Assembly: GCF_014490665.1 (NCBI RefSeq)
Contig: NZ_CP061038.1
Coordinates: 2,418,001 to 2,482,000 of the forward strand
Direction: 5' to 3'
Source: Sphingomonas alpina
GTDB taxonomy: Bacteria; Pseudomonadota; Alphaproteobacteria; Sphingomonadales; Sphingomonadaceae
Length of the DNA: 64,000 nucleotides
How positions within the stretch are numbered: position 1 is the first letter of the stretch; every line of letters starts with the position of its first letter. The translations under genes were made by a program, and so were the position numbers. Shown here one piece after another: positions 44,128 to 52,126 of the stretch. Under the pieces are notes generated by a model. The model was not told where the DNA came from. It was given only the letters and a program-made list of their open reading frames with translations, and searched no databases.

Positions 44128-45423
44128 ATGCGTTATATCCCTGCCCTCCCCCTCGCCGCCCTGATTCTCGCCACGCCCGCCACGGCGCAGGATGCACCCG
44201 ACCCCGCGCGGCTCAAGGCGACGGTCGAAAAGCTGGTCGGCTTCGGCACGCGGCACACGCTTTCCACCCCCGACAAGCCCGGACGCGGCATCGATGCGGC
44301 GCGCGGCTGGGCGGGTGCCGAGCTGACGCGGATTGCCGATGCCTGTGACGGCTGCATCACCGTCGCCAATATCGCACGCACCTTTGTCGGCCCCCGCGCA
44401 CCCAACGGCGTCAATGTCGTCGATGTGCTCGGCTTCCAGCAGGGCGAGGAGCCGACCCGCGTGGTTATCGTCGCCGCGCATATCGACAGCCGCGTGAGCA
44501 ACGAGATGAATGCGACAAGCGACGCGCCCGGCGCCAATGACAATGGCTCCGGCACCGCGCTGGTGCTGGAAGCGGCGCGGCTGCTGTCGAAGCAGAAGTT
44601 CAAGGCGACCATCGTCTATGCGGTGCTGTCGGGCGAGGAACAGGGCCTGTGGGGCGGGCAATTGCTCGCCGAGACCGCGCAGCAGAAGAAATGGACCGTC
44701 AGTGCGATGCTCAACAATGACATCGTCGGCAACAGCCTGGGCCAGGGCGGCGTGCGCGTCGCCGATCGGGTGCGGGTCTTTTCCGAGGGTGTCCGCGCGT
44801 CGGAAGACCTCGCCGCGCAGATCGCGCGCCGCGCATCGGGCGGCGAGGATGACGGCCCGTCGCGTGCACTGGCCAAGGCGGTCGACGGTGTTGCGGCCAC
44901 CCTGCCCGCCGGGCTCGACGTGTTCGTCGTCCGCCGCCCCGACCGGTTCGGCCGCGGCGGCGACCATGAGCCGTTCCTGAAGCTCGGCTTCCCCGCGATC
45001 CGTTTCACCTCGGCAGTCGAGAATTGGGATGCGCAGCACCAGGACCTGCGCACCGACAAGGGCGTGCGTTATGGCGACACACCCGACCGGATGGACTTCG
45101 ACTATCTTGCCAAGGTCACCGCGATCAATGTCGCGACGATCCGCCGCCTCGCCTCCGCCCCGGCCGCACCGGCGACCGTCGCGCTGTCCGGCGCCCTGTC
45201 GCGCGATACCAGCGTCAAATGGGCCGCCGTTCCCGGCGCCGCGAGCTATCGTGTGCGCTGGCGGCGCAGCGATGCGCAGAACTGGACCAATGCGGTCGAC
45301 GTGACGAAGCCGGACACGGTGTTGAAGGACGTGCCGGTCGACGATAATTTCATCGGCGTCTCGGCATTGTCCGCCAATGGCGATGAGAGCCTGGTGACTT
45401 TCGGCGAGCGCGAAAAACGCTGA
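44128..45423 (+). CDS. Secreted M28 family metallopeptidase
   Basis: 431 residues with a signal peptide (ALILATPATA). Zinc ligands of the M28 family are seen: VAAHIDS (His), PGANDNGSG (Asp), SGEEQGLWG (Glu pair) and LNNDIVG (Asp). The C-terminal 100 residues (from about 335) look like a fibronectin type III-like domain (RDTSVKWAAVPGAASYRVRW). It is followed by a 614-bp spacer full of repeats. Confidence 0.9.
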   Translation: MRYIPALPLAALILATPATAQDAPDPARLKATVEKLVGFGTRHTLSTPDKPGRGIDAARGWAGAELTRIADACDGCITVANIARTFVGPRAPNGVNVVDVLGFQQGEEPTRVVIVAAHIDSRVSNEMNATSDAPGANDNGSGTALVLEAARLLSKQKFKATIVYAVLSGEEQGLWGGQLLAETAQQKKWTVSAMLNNDIVGNSLGQGGVRVADRVRVFSEGVRASEDLAAQIARRASGGEDDGPSRALAKAVDGVAATLPAGLDVFVVRRPDRFGRGGDHEPFLKLGFPAIRFTSAVENWDAQHQDLRTDKGVRYGDTPDRMDFDYLAKVTAINVATIRRLASAPAAPATVALSGALSRDTSVKWAAVPGAASYRVRWRRSDAQNWTNAVDVTKPDTVLKDVPVDDNFIGVSALSANGDESLVTFGEREKR

Positions 45424-45464
45424 GCAGGCCGGGCAACTCCGCTGTTATTGGCAAATAAAAAAAG

Positions 45465-45598
45465 CCACCCCTGTTAAGTTGGATTTCGCACTCAAAATTC
45501 ACGACATTTTTCAATAACTTATGAGACCCCACCCCTGTTATCAGTAACAGGGGTGGGACGCGAATTAACAGGGGTCAGCCTTGCCGGAACAGGGGTGA
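45465..45598 (+). repeat. Array B: CCACCCCTGTTA / TAACAGGGGTGG copies with a 13-bp hairpin
   Basis: Direct copies of CCACCCCTGTTA occur at 45465-45476 and 45529-45540, and inverted copies at 45545-45557, 45566-45575 and 45588-45598. The pair 45528-45540/45545-45557 forms a perfect 13-bp stem with a 4-nt loop. A decayed copy (CTCCGCTGTTATTGGCAAATAA) starts at 45438. It shares the CCTGTTA/TAACAGG core with array A but has a different, still self-complementary, flank. Confidence 0.82.
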
Positions 45599-45646
45599 GA
45601 TCGCCCTCGCGCGCCCAGGGTGGGAAGATATTTGCTTGAACCACCG

Positions 45647-45726
45647 GTCATTCCCGCGAAAGCGGCAATCCCGCTTCTTCTCAGTGCGGAGCAAGGCAGC
45701 GGGATACCCGCTTTCGCGGGTATGAC
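45647..45726 (+). repeat. 80-bp palindromic dispersed repeat (GTCATTCCCGCGAAAGCGG type)
   Basis: Left arm 45647-45665 and right arm 45708-45726 are reverse complements over 19 bp with one mismatch. Inner arms ATCCCGCT (45668-45675) and AGCGGGAT (45698-45705) also pair. A half copy occurs at 49002-49017 inside the 3' end of the DUF2971 gene. Elements of this type are common in sphingomonads. Confidence 0.8.
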
Positions 45727-45744
45727 CGAGAAGAGTTACCTAAC

Positions 45745-45961
45745 GTCATCTAGCTTTAGAGTCTCATGGCCCTGCCAAGGCGGGCGTTCACGCTTCGACA
45801 AGCTCAGGCCAACCGAGGGGTGTTGGATCAACTCAGCTCGAAACCGCTCCAAGCATCATCTGTCGTCAACAATGTCAAAGAGCGGTTGAGAAAGCACTGG
45901 CCAGAGCGCCGTCGGGTGCGACGCTGGCATGGGCAGGCTCGACATTGAATCGGCCGCAACG
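45745..45961. other. Non-coding spacer with a half repeat
   Basis: No convincing gene is seen here. The string GCTTCGACAAGCTCAG at 45792-45807 resembles one arm of another dispersed palindrome found in sphingomonads, the matching arm being absent. Together with array B and the 80-bp repeat it makes the 45.4-46.0 kb spacer a hotspot for repeats. Confidence 0.5.
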
Positions 45962-45996
45962 ACAAAGCGCCGCGCGGGGATTTCCCGCACGGCGCT
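45962..45996 (-). terminator. Probable terminator of the RcnB-like gene
   Basis: Arms AGCGCCG-CGCGGG (from 45966) and CCCGC-ACGGCGCT (to 45996) form a GC-rich stem with one mismatch. Read on the minus strand it is followed by TTTGTCGTT, giving a weak T tract 42 bp after the stop of the RcnB-like gene. Confidence 0.65.
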
Positions 45997-46037
45997 CAAT
46001 CGCTCACCTTTGTCCCCGAAGGGACGGCTTCAGCCGA

Positions 46038-47078
46038 TCAGCGGCAAGCGCAATTGCACCCGCACTGACGGCGCGGCTTCGCCTTCCACACCTTCTTTGC
46101 GCGGTAGACCTTGCGCGGCGTGTAGGTGACTTCGTCGATATAGGTGGTCGTGGTGGTTTCGATGACCGGCGCGGACTGCACCGTCACGGTCGTGGTGGTG
46201 GCCGGCGGATACCAGTACCCGCCGCTGATATAGCCGCTCTGGGCGTAACCGCCCTGACCATAGCCAGCGCCATAGCTGGATGTGGAATAGCTCGACCCGG
46301 CATAGTTGCGCGGCTGAACGACTTCGCTCGGCTCGGCATAGACCACCGATGGTTCGCGATATCCCGGCTGACCATAGGGCGCGCCGTAGCGCGAGGATGA
46401 ATAATCCTGCTGCACATAGCCGGCATCCGCGCCATCATAGCCATCGTCATAGCCATGCTGACCGCCATCATAGCCATCGTCATACCGGTCCCAGTCGAGG
46501 CCGCTGACCGAATCCCAAACCTGGCCGCGGCTGTCCGTCAGCACCGCATCGTCATAATAGCGCGTCCAGTTATAGCCGTTCGGCGGGCTCGACAGGCCGT
46601 AGGACGAATAGTCGCTGATGAAGAAGGTCGGTGCGATCCAGTAGCGCGGCAGAGTCCAGCCACGCACCGGGCGGCGATAGGCCTTCCAGCCGCCGGGGGC
46701 ATGCGATCCGCCGTACCAGCGTCCACTGACCTGGCCGCCCCAACGCCCGCCGCTCCAACGCTGGTTACCATTCCAGCGCTGGTTGCCGTTCCAGCGTTGA
46801 CCACCATTCCAGTTCTGATTGGTGTTCCAGCGTTGACCGCCATTCCGATTCTGGGTGCCATTCCAGCGTTGGCCGCCATTCCAGCGCTGACCGCCAGCGG
46901 AGTGGCCGCCGCCATTCCAGGTCTGCGGGCGCGGCTGTTGCGGCATCGCCGGCCGATTCGGCATCTGGCGGAAAGTACCCGCCTGCGGGTTGCCCTGCCC
47001 CCCGAGTCGCTGCGCATCGGCAGGCGCCGTGGTGGAGCCAAGCATCAGTGCAAAGGCAGCAATTATGAGGGTTCGCAT
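46038..47078 (-). CDS. Secreted RcnB-like protein with NGGQRW repeats and a CxCxCxC tail
   Basis: 346 residues from the ATG at 47076-47078, with GGGAG eight bases upstream. After a signal peptide, residues 54-113 form an imperfect repeat of W-N-G-x-Q-R. A middle region (PRYWIAPTFFISDYSSYGL, NWTRYYDDAVL) resembles RcnB. A Tyr/Gly/Ser-rich stretch follows, then a basic segment and a C-terminal CGCNCACR cluster of four alternating Cys that could bind metal. The gene is repetitive and low in complexity. Envelope metal or water-stress function is speculative. Confidence 0.75.
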   Translation of the reverse strand: MRTLIIAAFALMLGSTTAPADAQRLGGQGNPQAGTFRQMPNRPAMPQQPRPQTWNGGGHSAGGQRWNGGQRWNGTQNRNGGQRWNTNQNWNGGQRWNGNQRWNGNQRWSGGRWGGQVSGRWYGGSHAPGGWKAYRRPVRGWTLPRYWIAPTFFISDYSSYGLSSPPNGYNWTRYYDDAVLTDSRGQVWDSVSGLDWDRYDDGYDGGQHGYDDGYDGADAGYVQQDYSSSRYGAPYGQPGYREPSVVYAEPSEVVQPRNYAGSSYSTSSYGAGYGQGGYAQSGYISGGYWYPPATTTTVTVQSAPVIETTTTTYIDEVTYTPRKVYRAKKVWKAKPRRQCGCNCACR

Positions 47079-47191
47079 GGTAAACACTCCCGATAAGACG
47101 CCGCACCCTCCGCACGACCTCGATTATTCTTAACGATCGAGTTACCATTTCCGGCGGTTTTCCACCAGAATTCAGAATGTCCCGGAACGGG

Positions 47192-47677
47192 TCAGCGCGC
47201 GATCCGCGCCGCGATCAGTGCGACCAGCGTTTCGCAGCCGGCAGCATCATCAGCATCGAAGCGCGCGGGACTGGGGCTGTCGAGATCAAGCACCCCGATC
47301 AGCCGCCCCTCATGGACGATCGGCACGACCAGTTCGGACCGGCTCGCCGCGTCGCAGGCGATATGGCCAGGGAAGGCGAAGACGTCGTCGACCAGTTGCG
47401 TCTCGCGCGTCGCTGCCGCCGTACCGCACACGCCCTTGCCCATTGCGATGCGGATACATGCCGCCTTGCCCTGGAACGGCCCAAGCACCAGTTCGTCGTC
47501 GACCGCACGGTAGAAGCCGGCCCAGTTGAGATCGGGCAGATATTCCCAGATCAGGGCGGCGGTGTTGGCCATATTGGCGATCGCGTCGGGCTCGTCCGCG
47601 GTCAGCGCGTCGAGCGCGGCATGCAGGTCGTGATAGAGATCGGCCTTGGAGTCGGCATTGATCGCGAAGTCGAACAT
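47192..47677 (-). CDS. msrC: Free methionine-R-sulfoxide reductase (GAF domain)
   Basis: 161 residues from the ATG at 47675-47677; the longer frame is non-coding. It is a single GAF domain with NWAGFYRAVDDELVLGPFQG, and the three catalytic Cys expected for fRMsr at positions 74, 84 and 108 (AACIRIAMGKGVCGT and HIACDAASRSELV). The enzyme reduces free Met-R-sulfoxide with thioredoxin. It is a monocistronic gene. Confidence 0.92.
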   Translation of the reverse strand: MFDFAINADSKADLYHDLHAALDALTADEPDAIANMANTAALIWEYLPDLNWAGFYRAVDDELVLGPFQGKAACIRIAMGKGVCGTAAATRETQLVDDVFAFPGHIACDAASRSELVVPIVHEGRLIGVLDLDSPSPARFDADDAAGCETLVALIAARIAR

Positions 47678-47844
47678 GGGAATTCCTTTGCCGGCCTCAT
47701 GTCGGCTAGCGTTTCGCTTCGCAAGATGAGGGTGAGCCTTTGTCGTCGCAAGGGAGGCGCTCCGGACCGGCGCCATGGTTATGGCGTTGAGCCGCTTTGC
47801 GCGGCGGCTCGGTGCCGCACATGCCCCGCACCGGAGGCGAGCGG

Positions 47845-48069
47845 TCAGTCGATGATCAGTTGCGTATCTTCGATATCGACCGCCTGAATCTGCAGATCGC
47901 GCTCGGGGATGAAGGTGACCTCCAGCGTCCAGCGGTCCTCGATCTTGGCTATCCGCGCAGGAGACTTTGCAAACTGAATGGCAGAGCAAATCGTAACCGA
48001 CGTTGAAAAGATGTCACGAACCGCTGCCTGCCCCACCCACGTCCCCGACTTGCTGTAAATGACGGACAT
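47845..48069 (-). CDS. Small hypothetical protein
   Basis: 74 residues from the ATG at 48067-48069. The composition is normal for a folded beta-rich protein (WTLEVTFIPERDLQIQAVDIEDTQLIID), and the reading frame fills an otherwise empty gap, but no family is recognised and the ribosome site is weak. A perfect 11-bp hairpin lies 36 bp upstream of the start. Confidence 0.4.
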   Translation of the reverse strand: MSVIYSKSGTWVGQAAVRDIFSTSVTICSAIQFAKSPARIAKIEDRWTLEVTFIPERDLQIQAVDIEDTQLIID

Positions 48070-48104
48070 CCGCAATGGCTGGAAAGCGGCGATCGCTTTC
48101 GATT

Positions 48105-48136
48105 ATGCCGATCCCGTGATTGAAGGGGATCGGCAT
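48105..48136. repeat. Perfect 11-bp inverted repeat (ATGCCGATCCC/GGGATCGGCAT)
   Basis: Arms 48105-48115 and 48126-48136 with a 10-nt loop sit between a minus-strand small ORF and the plus-strand NUDIX gene. There is no T tract, so an operator or an mRNA leader structure is as likely as a terminator. Confidence 0.5.
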
Positions 48137-48239
48137 CGAACAAGCCCGGAGTGGCGGCAGGGGCGGGCGATGAATTCTCTACAAAACTGAATGTCGATCC
48201 CGCCTAGTCAGGTGAGGCCCGGGCAAGGGAGCAAGGTTC

Positions 48240-48716
48240 ATGTGGGATGGTTCCGATTTCAGTGGAACGAAGATCGCGCTTCTCCATGGCAAAGATACCG
48301 TTGCCTATCTCAGGGATGAAAAGCCCGGCATCCCTTTTCCGGGACTGTGGGATTTGCCGGGCGGCGGGCGCGAGAACGGCGAAAGCCCGGTCGAATGCGG
48401 GCTGCGCGAAGTCGAGGAGGAATTCGGACTGTTGCTCGATCCAGGCGACGTCCTGCTGATCGAGCGCCATCACAGCCGGGCCGGCGGGCTGGATACCTAT
48501 TTCTGCGCCATGGCGATCGGCGATGACGATGTTGCGCGGATCCGCTTTGGCGACGAAGGCCAGCGCTGGACGATGATGCCGATCCGCGACTTCGTGACCC
48601 ACGCCAGGGCGGTACCGCATCTGCAGCACAGGCTCGGGGCGTTCATGGACTCAGGCGGCTTGCATGTGACTGCTGCGCCCGGGCCCGACCTCAATAAAAA
48701 TACACCAAACACCTGA
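48240..48716 (+). CDS. NUDIX hydrolase
   Basis: 158 residues. The Nudix box is complete: GGGRENGESPVECGLREVEEEFGL follows the G-x5-E-x7-R-E-x-x-E-E-x-G spacing. Members hydrolyse nucleoside diphosphate derivatives; specificity is unknown. The start is ATG at 48240 with a GGAGCAAGG site. The C-terminal tail ends in an Asn/Thr-rich stretch. Confidence 0.9.
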   Translation: MWDGSDFSGTKIALLHGKDTVAYLRDEKPGIPFPGLWDLPGGGRENGESPVECGLREVEEEFGLLLDPGDVLLIERHHSRAGGLDTYFCAMAIGDDDVARIRFGDEGQRWTMMPIRDFVTHARAVPHLQHRLGAFMDSGGLHVTAAPGPDLNKNTPNT

Positions 48717-48760
48717 TATATAACAATATTTTCTGAATTTGTCGCAGACCACAGCAGAAT

Positions 48761-48791
48761 AGATATGTTACATTACTGGTGTAACATATCT
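48761..48791. repeat. Perfect 12-bp AT-rich inverted repeat
   Basis: AGATATGTTACA (48761-48772) and its exact reverse complement (48780-48791) flank a 7-nt spacer in the 228-bp gap between the NUDIX gene and the convergent DUF2971 gene. There is no T tract and the arms are unusually AT-rich for this genome. An operator or a recombination site is possible; its role is unknown. Confidence 0.6.
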
Positions 48792-48944
48792 CTCCCGCCC
48801 CTTCAGTTCTCGACCTGATCGTCGCCAACGGCGATTCAACCATGACGCCGGCTCGGGCATGTCATCGCTTGCCGACGGATATCGGCTCGCTCTTTCTTAT
48901 TGTCGAAAACCAGGATGCCGGGCCATGTCAGCCCGCCATAAAAC

Positions 48945-49700
48945 TCAGCCCGGTTCCGATCCCCCATCCGGCGACGAGCCATCGCCATAGACCACCCCAT
49001 GCCTTCGCGGGAATGACGACAGCGCGCGCTGCCAGCGCTCGCTGTCGGTCAGTCGTGACTGGATGATCTTCAGCTTTTCCCAGCCCGGAATGCCGTGGAT
49101 TACCGCGCGGGCGGAGGCGACCAGTTCGGGGTGCATGAACGGGCTGAAGGTGACCTGGCGCAGCACGGCCGGGCCGATATCGATATGCAGCGCGGTGACC
49201 GGTTCGACCGCATGCCCGACGACACGCAGTTCGGCCTCATCGATAAAGCCGCGGCGTTTCAGGAACGGCAGGCTGTGAATATCCGACGCATCGATCTTGG
49301 CGATTTCGTCGATCTTTACATAGCGCATCGGCGCGAACAGGCAGTGCGGCGTGCCGGCGATCACCTGTTCGAAATTGGCGCGGTCGAACTGGACGCATAC
49401 GCCGGATGTATCGCCCGCGAACACCTGCCAGTGATGGAATGTCTCGGGCGCCTCGGTCAGGCAGATCGCGCCGACAAAGCCGTAATGCATCGTCTCCTGA
49501 TAGACTTCCATCGAGCGGCGGTCATTGGCGTCTTTCCAGGCCGAATAGCTGACCAGGGTCAGCCGTCGCTTGAGCAGCGTGTCGAGCAGCACCGGCAGGC
49601 TGGTGTAGCGGCGCAACGGTTTGGGCGACGGGCCGGATGAAGGAGCAATGCGCGGGGGCGCGGGCGACGATGAAACGGGCTTGGCCATGCAAGGCGACAT
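48945..49700 (-). CDS. DUF2971 family protein with repeat-derived C-terminus
   Basis: About 251 residues (ATG at 49700; a second ATG at 49688). The core LRRYTSLPVLLDTLLKRRLTL...SAWKDANDRRSMEVY is the DUF2971 signature, and the middle has WQVFAGDTSGVCVQF. Function unknown. The last 25 or so residues (from SSFPRRHG) are encoded by half of the GTCATTCCCGCGAA dispersed repeat at 49002-49017 and by the spacer, so the original stop has probably been replaced. Confidence 0.8.
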   Translation of the reverse strand: MSPCMAKPVSSSPAPPRIAPSSGPSPKPLRRYTSLPVLLDTLLKRRLTLVSYSAWKDANDRRSMEVYQETMHYGFVGAICLTEAPETFHHWQVFAGDTSGVCVQFDRANFEQVIAGTPHCLFAPMRYVKIDEIAKIDASDIHSLPFLKRRGFIDEAELRVVGHAVEPVTALHIDIGPAVLRQVTFSPFMHPELVASARAVIHGIPGWEKLKIIQSRLTDSERWQRALSSFPRRHGVVYGDGSSPDGGSEPG

Positions 49701-49753
49701 ACACCGCCAAACCGGGCTATGGAACGCCCCTCGCTACGCTAGAAGATGGTTCG

Positions 49754-50176
49754 ATGCCCCTGCTCCCCGTTACCCGATCGATCGCCATCGACAGCGACGA
49801 GCTGGAAGAATCCTTCGCCCGGTCGTCCGGGCCCGGCGGCCAATCGGTCAACACCACAGATTCCGCGGTGATGCTGCGTTTCGACGTGCGCAATTCGCCC
49901 AATTTGCCCGAAGCGGTGAAAGCGCGGCTGGAGATTCTGGCGGGAAGCCGGCTGACTCGCGACGGCGTGCTGGTGCTGAAGAGCGAGGGCGCCCGGTCGC
50001 AATTGTTCAACCGGCAGGAAGTGCGTGAGCGGCTGTTCGAACTGATCCGCGAGGCGACGATCGTGCCCAAGAAGCGGCGACCGACCCGGCCGTCCAAGGC
50101 GGCCAAGGCGCGGCGGATGGAAGGCAAGGCGAAGCGGTCGACGGTGAAGAGCCTGCGCGGCAAGCCGGTCGATTGA
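49754..50176 (+). CDS. arfB: ArfB-type peptidyl-tRNA hydrolase (stalled ribosome rescue)
   Basis: 140 residues from the ATG at 49754. The GGQ motif is at 28-30 (SSGPGGQSVNTTDSAVML), and the C-terminal tail is basic (KKRRPTRPSKAAKARRMEGKAKR), as needed to enter the empty mRNA channel. It rescues non-stop ribosomes. Divergent from the DUF2971 gene. Confidence 0.93.
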   Translation: MPLLPVTRSIAIDSDELEESFARSSGPGGQSVNTTDSAVMLRFDVRNSPNLPEAVKARLEILAGSRLTRDGVLVLKSEGARSQLFNRQEVRERLFELIREATIVPKKRRPTRPSKAAKARRMEGKAKRSTVKSLRGKPVD

Positions 50177-50198
50177 GCGCAAAGAGGGGAACCGGTCG

Positions 50199-50522
50199 AT
50201 GAGCAGCAGCAAGACGCGCATCATGTATATCGAGGACAAGAGCGACAGCCTGAACGGGCCGGCGCGGATCGGCCGCGTCACCTTCTCGAAATCTGGCCTG
50301 TCGCTCTATTATGCCGGGCGCAGATTCGGCCGCTTGAGCGGCCAGGGGTTCAAGGCCAATTACTTCGACGAAACGACCGGAGGCCATTTCTGGATTTCCG
50401 GTCCGCGCAAGGACGGCCGCGATCGCCTGTACGATCAAAGCACCATGCCGGTCGAAATCGATACCGATGTCACCGATGAATATTGGCGCGACATCCGTAA
50501 TATGGTTGTCGCGCGGAACTGA
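50199..50522 (+). CDS. Conserved hypothetical protein
   Basis: 107 residues with a compact, charged sequence (MYIEDKSDSLNGPARIGRV, SKSGLSLYYAGRRFGRL, YFDETTGGHFWISGPRKDGRDRLY). It begins 22 bp after arfB and looks like a single small beta-rich domain. I recall similar unannotated proteins widely but cannot name a function. Preceded by AAGAGGGG. Confidence 0.65.
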   Translation: MSSSKTRIMYIEDKSDSLNGPARIGRVTFSKSGLSLYYAGRRFGRLSGQGFKANYFDETTGGHFWISGPRKDGRDRLYDQSTMPVEIDTDVTDEYWRDIRNMVVARN

Positions 50523-50660
50523 GCGGCCTTCCGCGCAGAAATAAACCACGCATGCGAGAGTGTTAAGCTTTCAACGCCAAATTCGGAATAGCCCGACCGC
50601 GCACGCCGCCTCCCCGACGGGGTGCGCCGGGTATCGACCTCTACCCCGACAGGAAACACG

Positions 50661-51269
50661 ATGGATCGCGACATGACCGACGCCCCTGCCAGCCGCGGGG
50701 ACATGCAGGCCCCCGGCTTTATCGGCTATCATGCCGGCACTGCACCCAGCCCCTTCTACACCGCGCTGGTTGCCGCGCGGACCGACCGTGCGGCCGCTCA
50801 ATCCGCCGCTCTCGCCTTCATCGACGGCCAGCCCCCCTATCATGACGGCTTCGTCGCCGGCTTCGCCCATTTGCCGGGACCGGTCCGCGACTTCCCGAGA
50901 ATCGCGGCTTCGTATCGCCAGCCGTTCAAGGATGCCGTCGTCTGGCAGGACAGGTTGCAAGCCGAGATACGGCGCTTGCTTGCCGATCATGGGATGGCCG
51001 ACAGCCATTTCACCGATCCGGCTTATCTCGCCGGCATCGATCGGCTGTGGATGAGTTATTTTGCTCTGGTGGCGCTGCTCGGCCATGACCGGAACCTGCT
51101 TGCGGACATCGAGTCTGCGCTATGGCTGGCTCATGCCATCACGATGGCGGTCGATCTGCCCGGAGGCTCCGGCACGGCGGCGAGCCTTACGCCGGCTCAG
51201 CTTTCATCGATCGTCAACGCAATGATCGTCCTGCCGCCGGAGATATTCCCGCTCGCTCCCGCCCAATAG
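50661..51269 (+). CDS. Hypothetical protein, helical
   Basis: 202 residues from the ATG at 50661 with AGGAAA upstream. It is mainly alpha-helical, with no signal peptide or metal motif; features include PYHDGFVAGFAHLPGPVRDFPRI and WMSYFALVALLGHDRNL. No family recognised. It is followed by 163 bp of spacer before the convergent RluA-family gene. Confidence 0.65.
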   Translation: MDRDMTDAPASRGDMQAPGFIGYHAGTAPSPFYTALVAARTDRAAAQSAALAFIDGQPPYHDGFVAGFAHLPGPVRDFPRIAASYRQPFKDAVVWQDRLQAEIRRLLADHGMADSHFTDPAYLAGIDRLWMSYFALVALLGHDRNLLADIESALWLAHAITMAVDLPGGSGTAASLTPAQLSSIVNAMIVLPPEIFPLAPAQ

Positions 51270-51432
51270 CGGCCGGGAACGGCATGCCGACAGGTTGCGG
51301 AAGCCCGTATCTCGCGTCGTCTTGAGCGATGGTCATCAATCGACGCGACGAAATTGCGCCGGAATGGGAGCTGGCTCCATTTTCGCGATTTGCCGGCGTC
51401 GTGGGCAATACCGCCCGAAACCGGCCCGGACA

Positions 51433-52080
51433 CTATAGCGTGAATCCGGCCTCGACGAACCGCGCCGGCAACGGCGCCTCGGCGATGATCGGATCCTTGC
51501 CCTCGCGCGGCACGGTCAGCGATGCGGCGTGCAACAGGCTATGCTTGCCGCCGCTACCATAGATCGGGTCGCCGACCACCGGCGCGCCGAGCACTTCGGC
51601 GGCATGGACGCGGATCTGGTGAGTACGGCCGGTTTCAGGCGTGAATTCGACGAACGAGCGGCCATCCCTGACTTCGAGCAGGCGCCAGCCGGTACGTGCT
51701 GCCTTGCCGGCGGGATCGCCGCGCATGCGCCAACCGTCTTCTGCAGTGCTGGTCTTGCCCAGCGCCAGGTCGATCATGCCGCTCTCGCCCTCGGGTATTC
51801 CCTCCAGCACGGCGAGATAGCGTTTCCTGACCAGTCCCTGTTCGAACGCCTGCTGGAAACGGGCATGCGCCTTCGGGTTGCGCGACAGAAGCAGGCAACC
51901 CGAAGTATCGCGGTCGAGCCGGTGGACCGCGACCGGCCAGCGCTTGAAGCCGAATTTCAGACCATCGAGATGGTTTTCGAGGCTGATCGAGCCGTCGCGC
52001 GGACGATCGACGGGGAGCCCGGCGGGTTTGTCGATGACCAGCGCTTCGCCGTCGAGAAAAAGAACATGATTTGCAAGCAT
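51433..52080 (-). CDS. RluA-family pseudouridine synthase
   Basis: 215 residues. The catalytic motif HRLDRDTSG (Asp56) and the ETGRTHQIRVH C-terminal motif identify the RluA family, here without an S4 domain. It converts uridine to pseudouridine in rRNA or tRNA. It is divergent from the M15 peptidase gene, with 46 bp between starts. Confidence 0.93.
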   Translation of the reverse strand: MLANHVLFLDGEALVIDKPAGLPVDRPRDGSISLENHLDGLKFGFKRWPVAVHRLDRDTSGCLLLSRNPKAHARFQQAFEQGLVRKRYLAVLEGIPEGESGMIDLALGKTSTAEDGWRMRGDPAGKAARTGWRLLEVRDGRSFVEFTPETGRTHQIRVHAAEVLGAPVVGDPIYGSGGKHSLLHAASLTVPREGKDPIIAEAPLPARFVEAGFTL

Positions 52081-52126
52081 GGGCCGCTCTTGCCACTCCG
52101 CGCGCGCTCATGCCAGAGAAACACCC

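Noticed and set aside
45620..45889. 89-residue ORF reading through the repeat-rich spacer
   Set aside because: Its sequence is translated palindromic repeat; no ribosome site or family.
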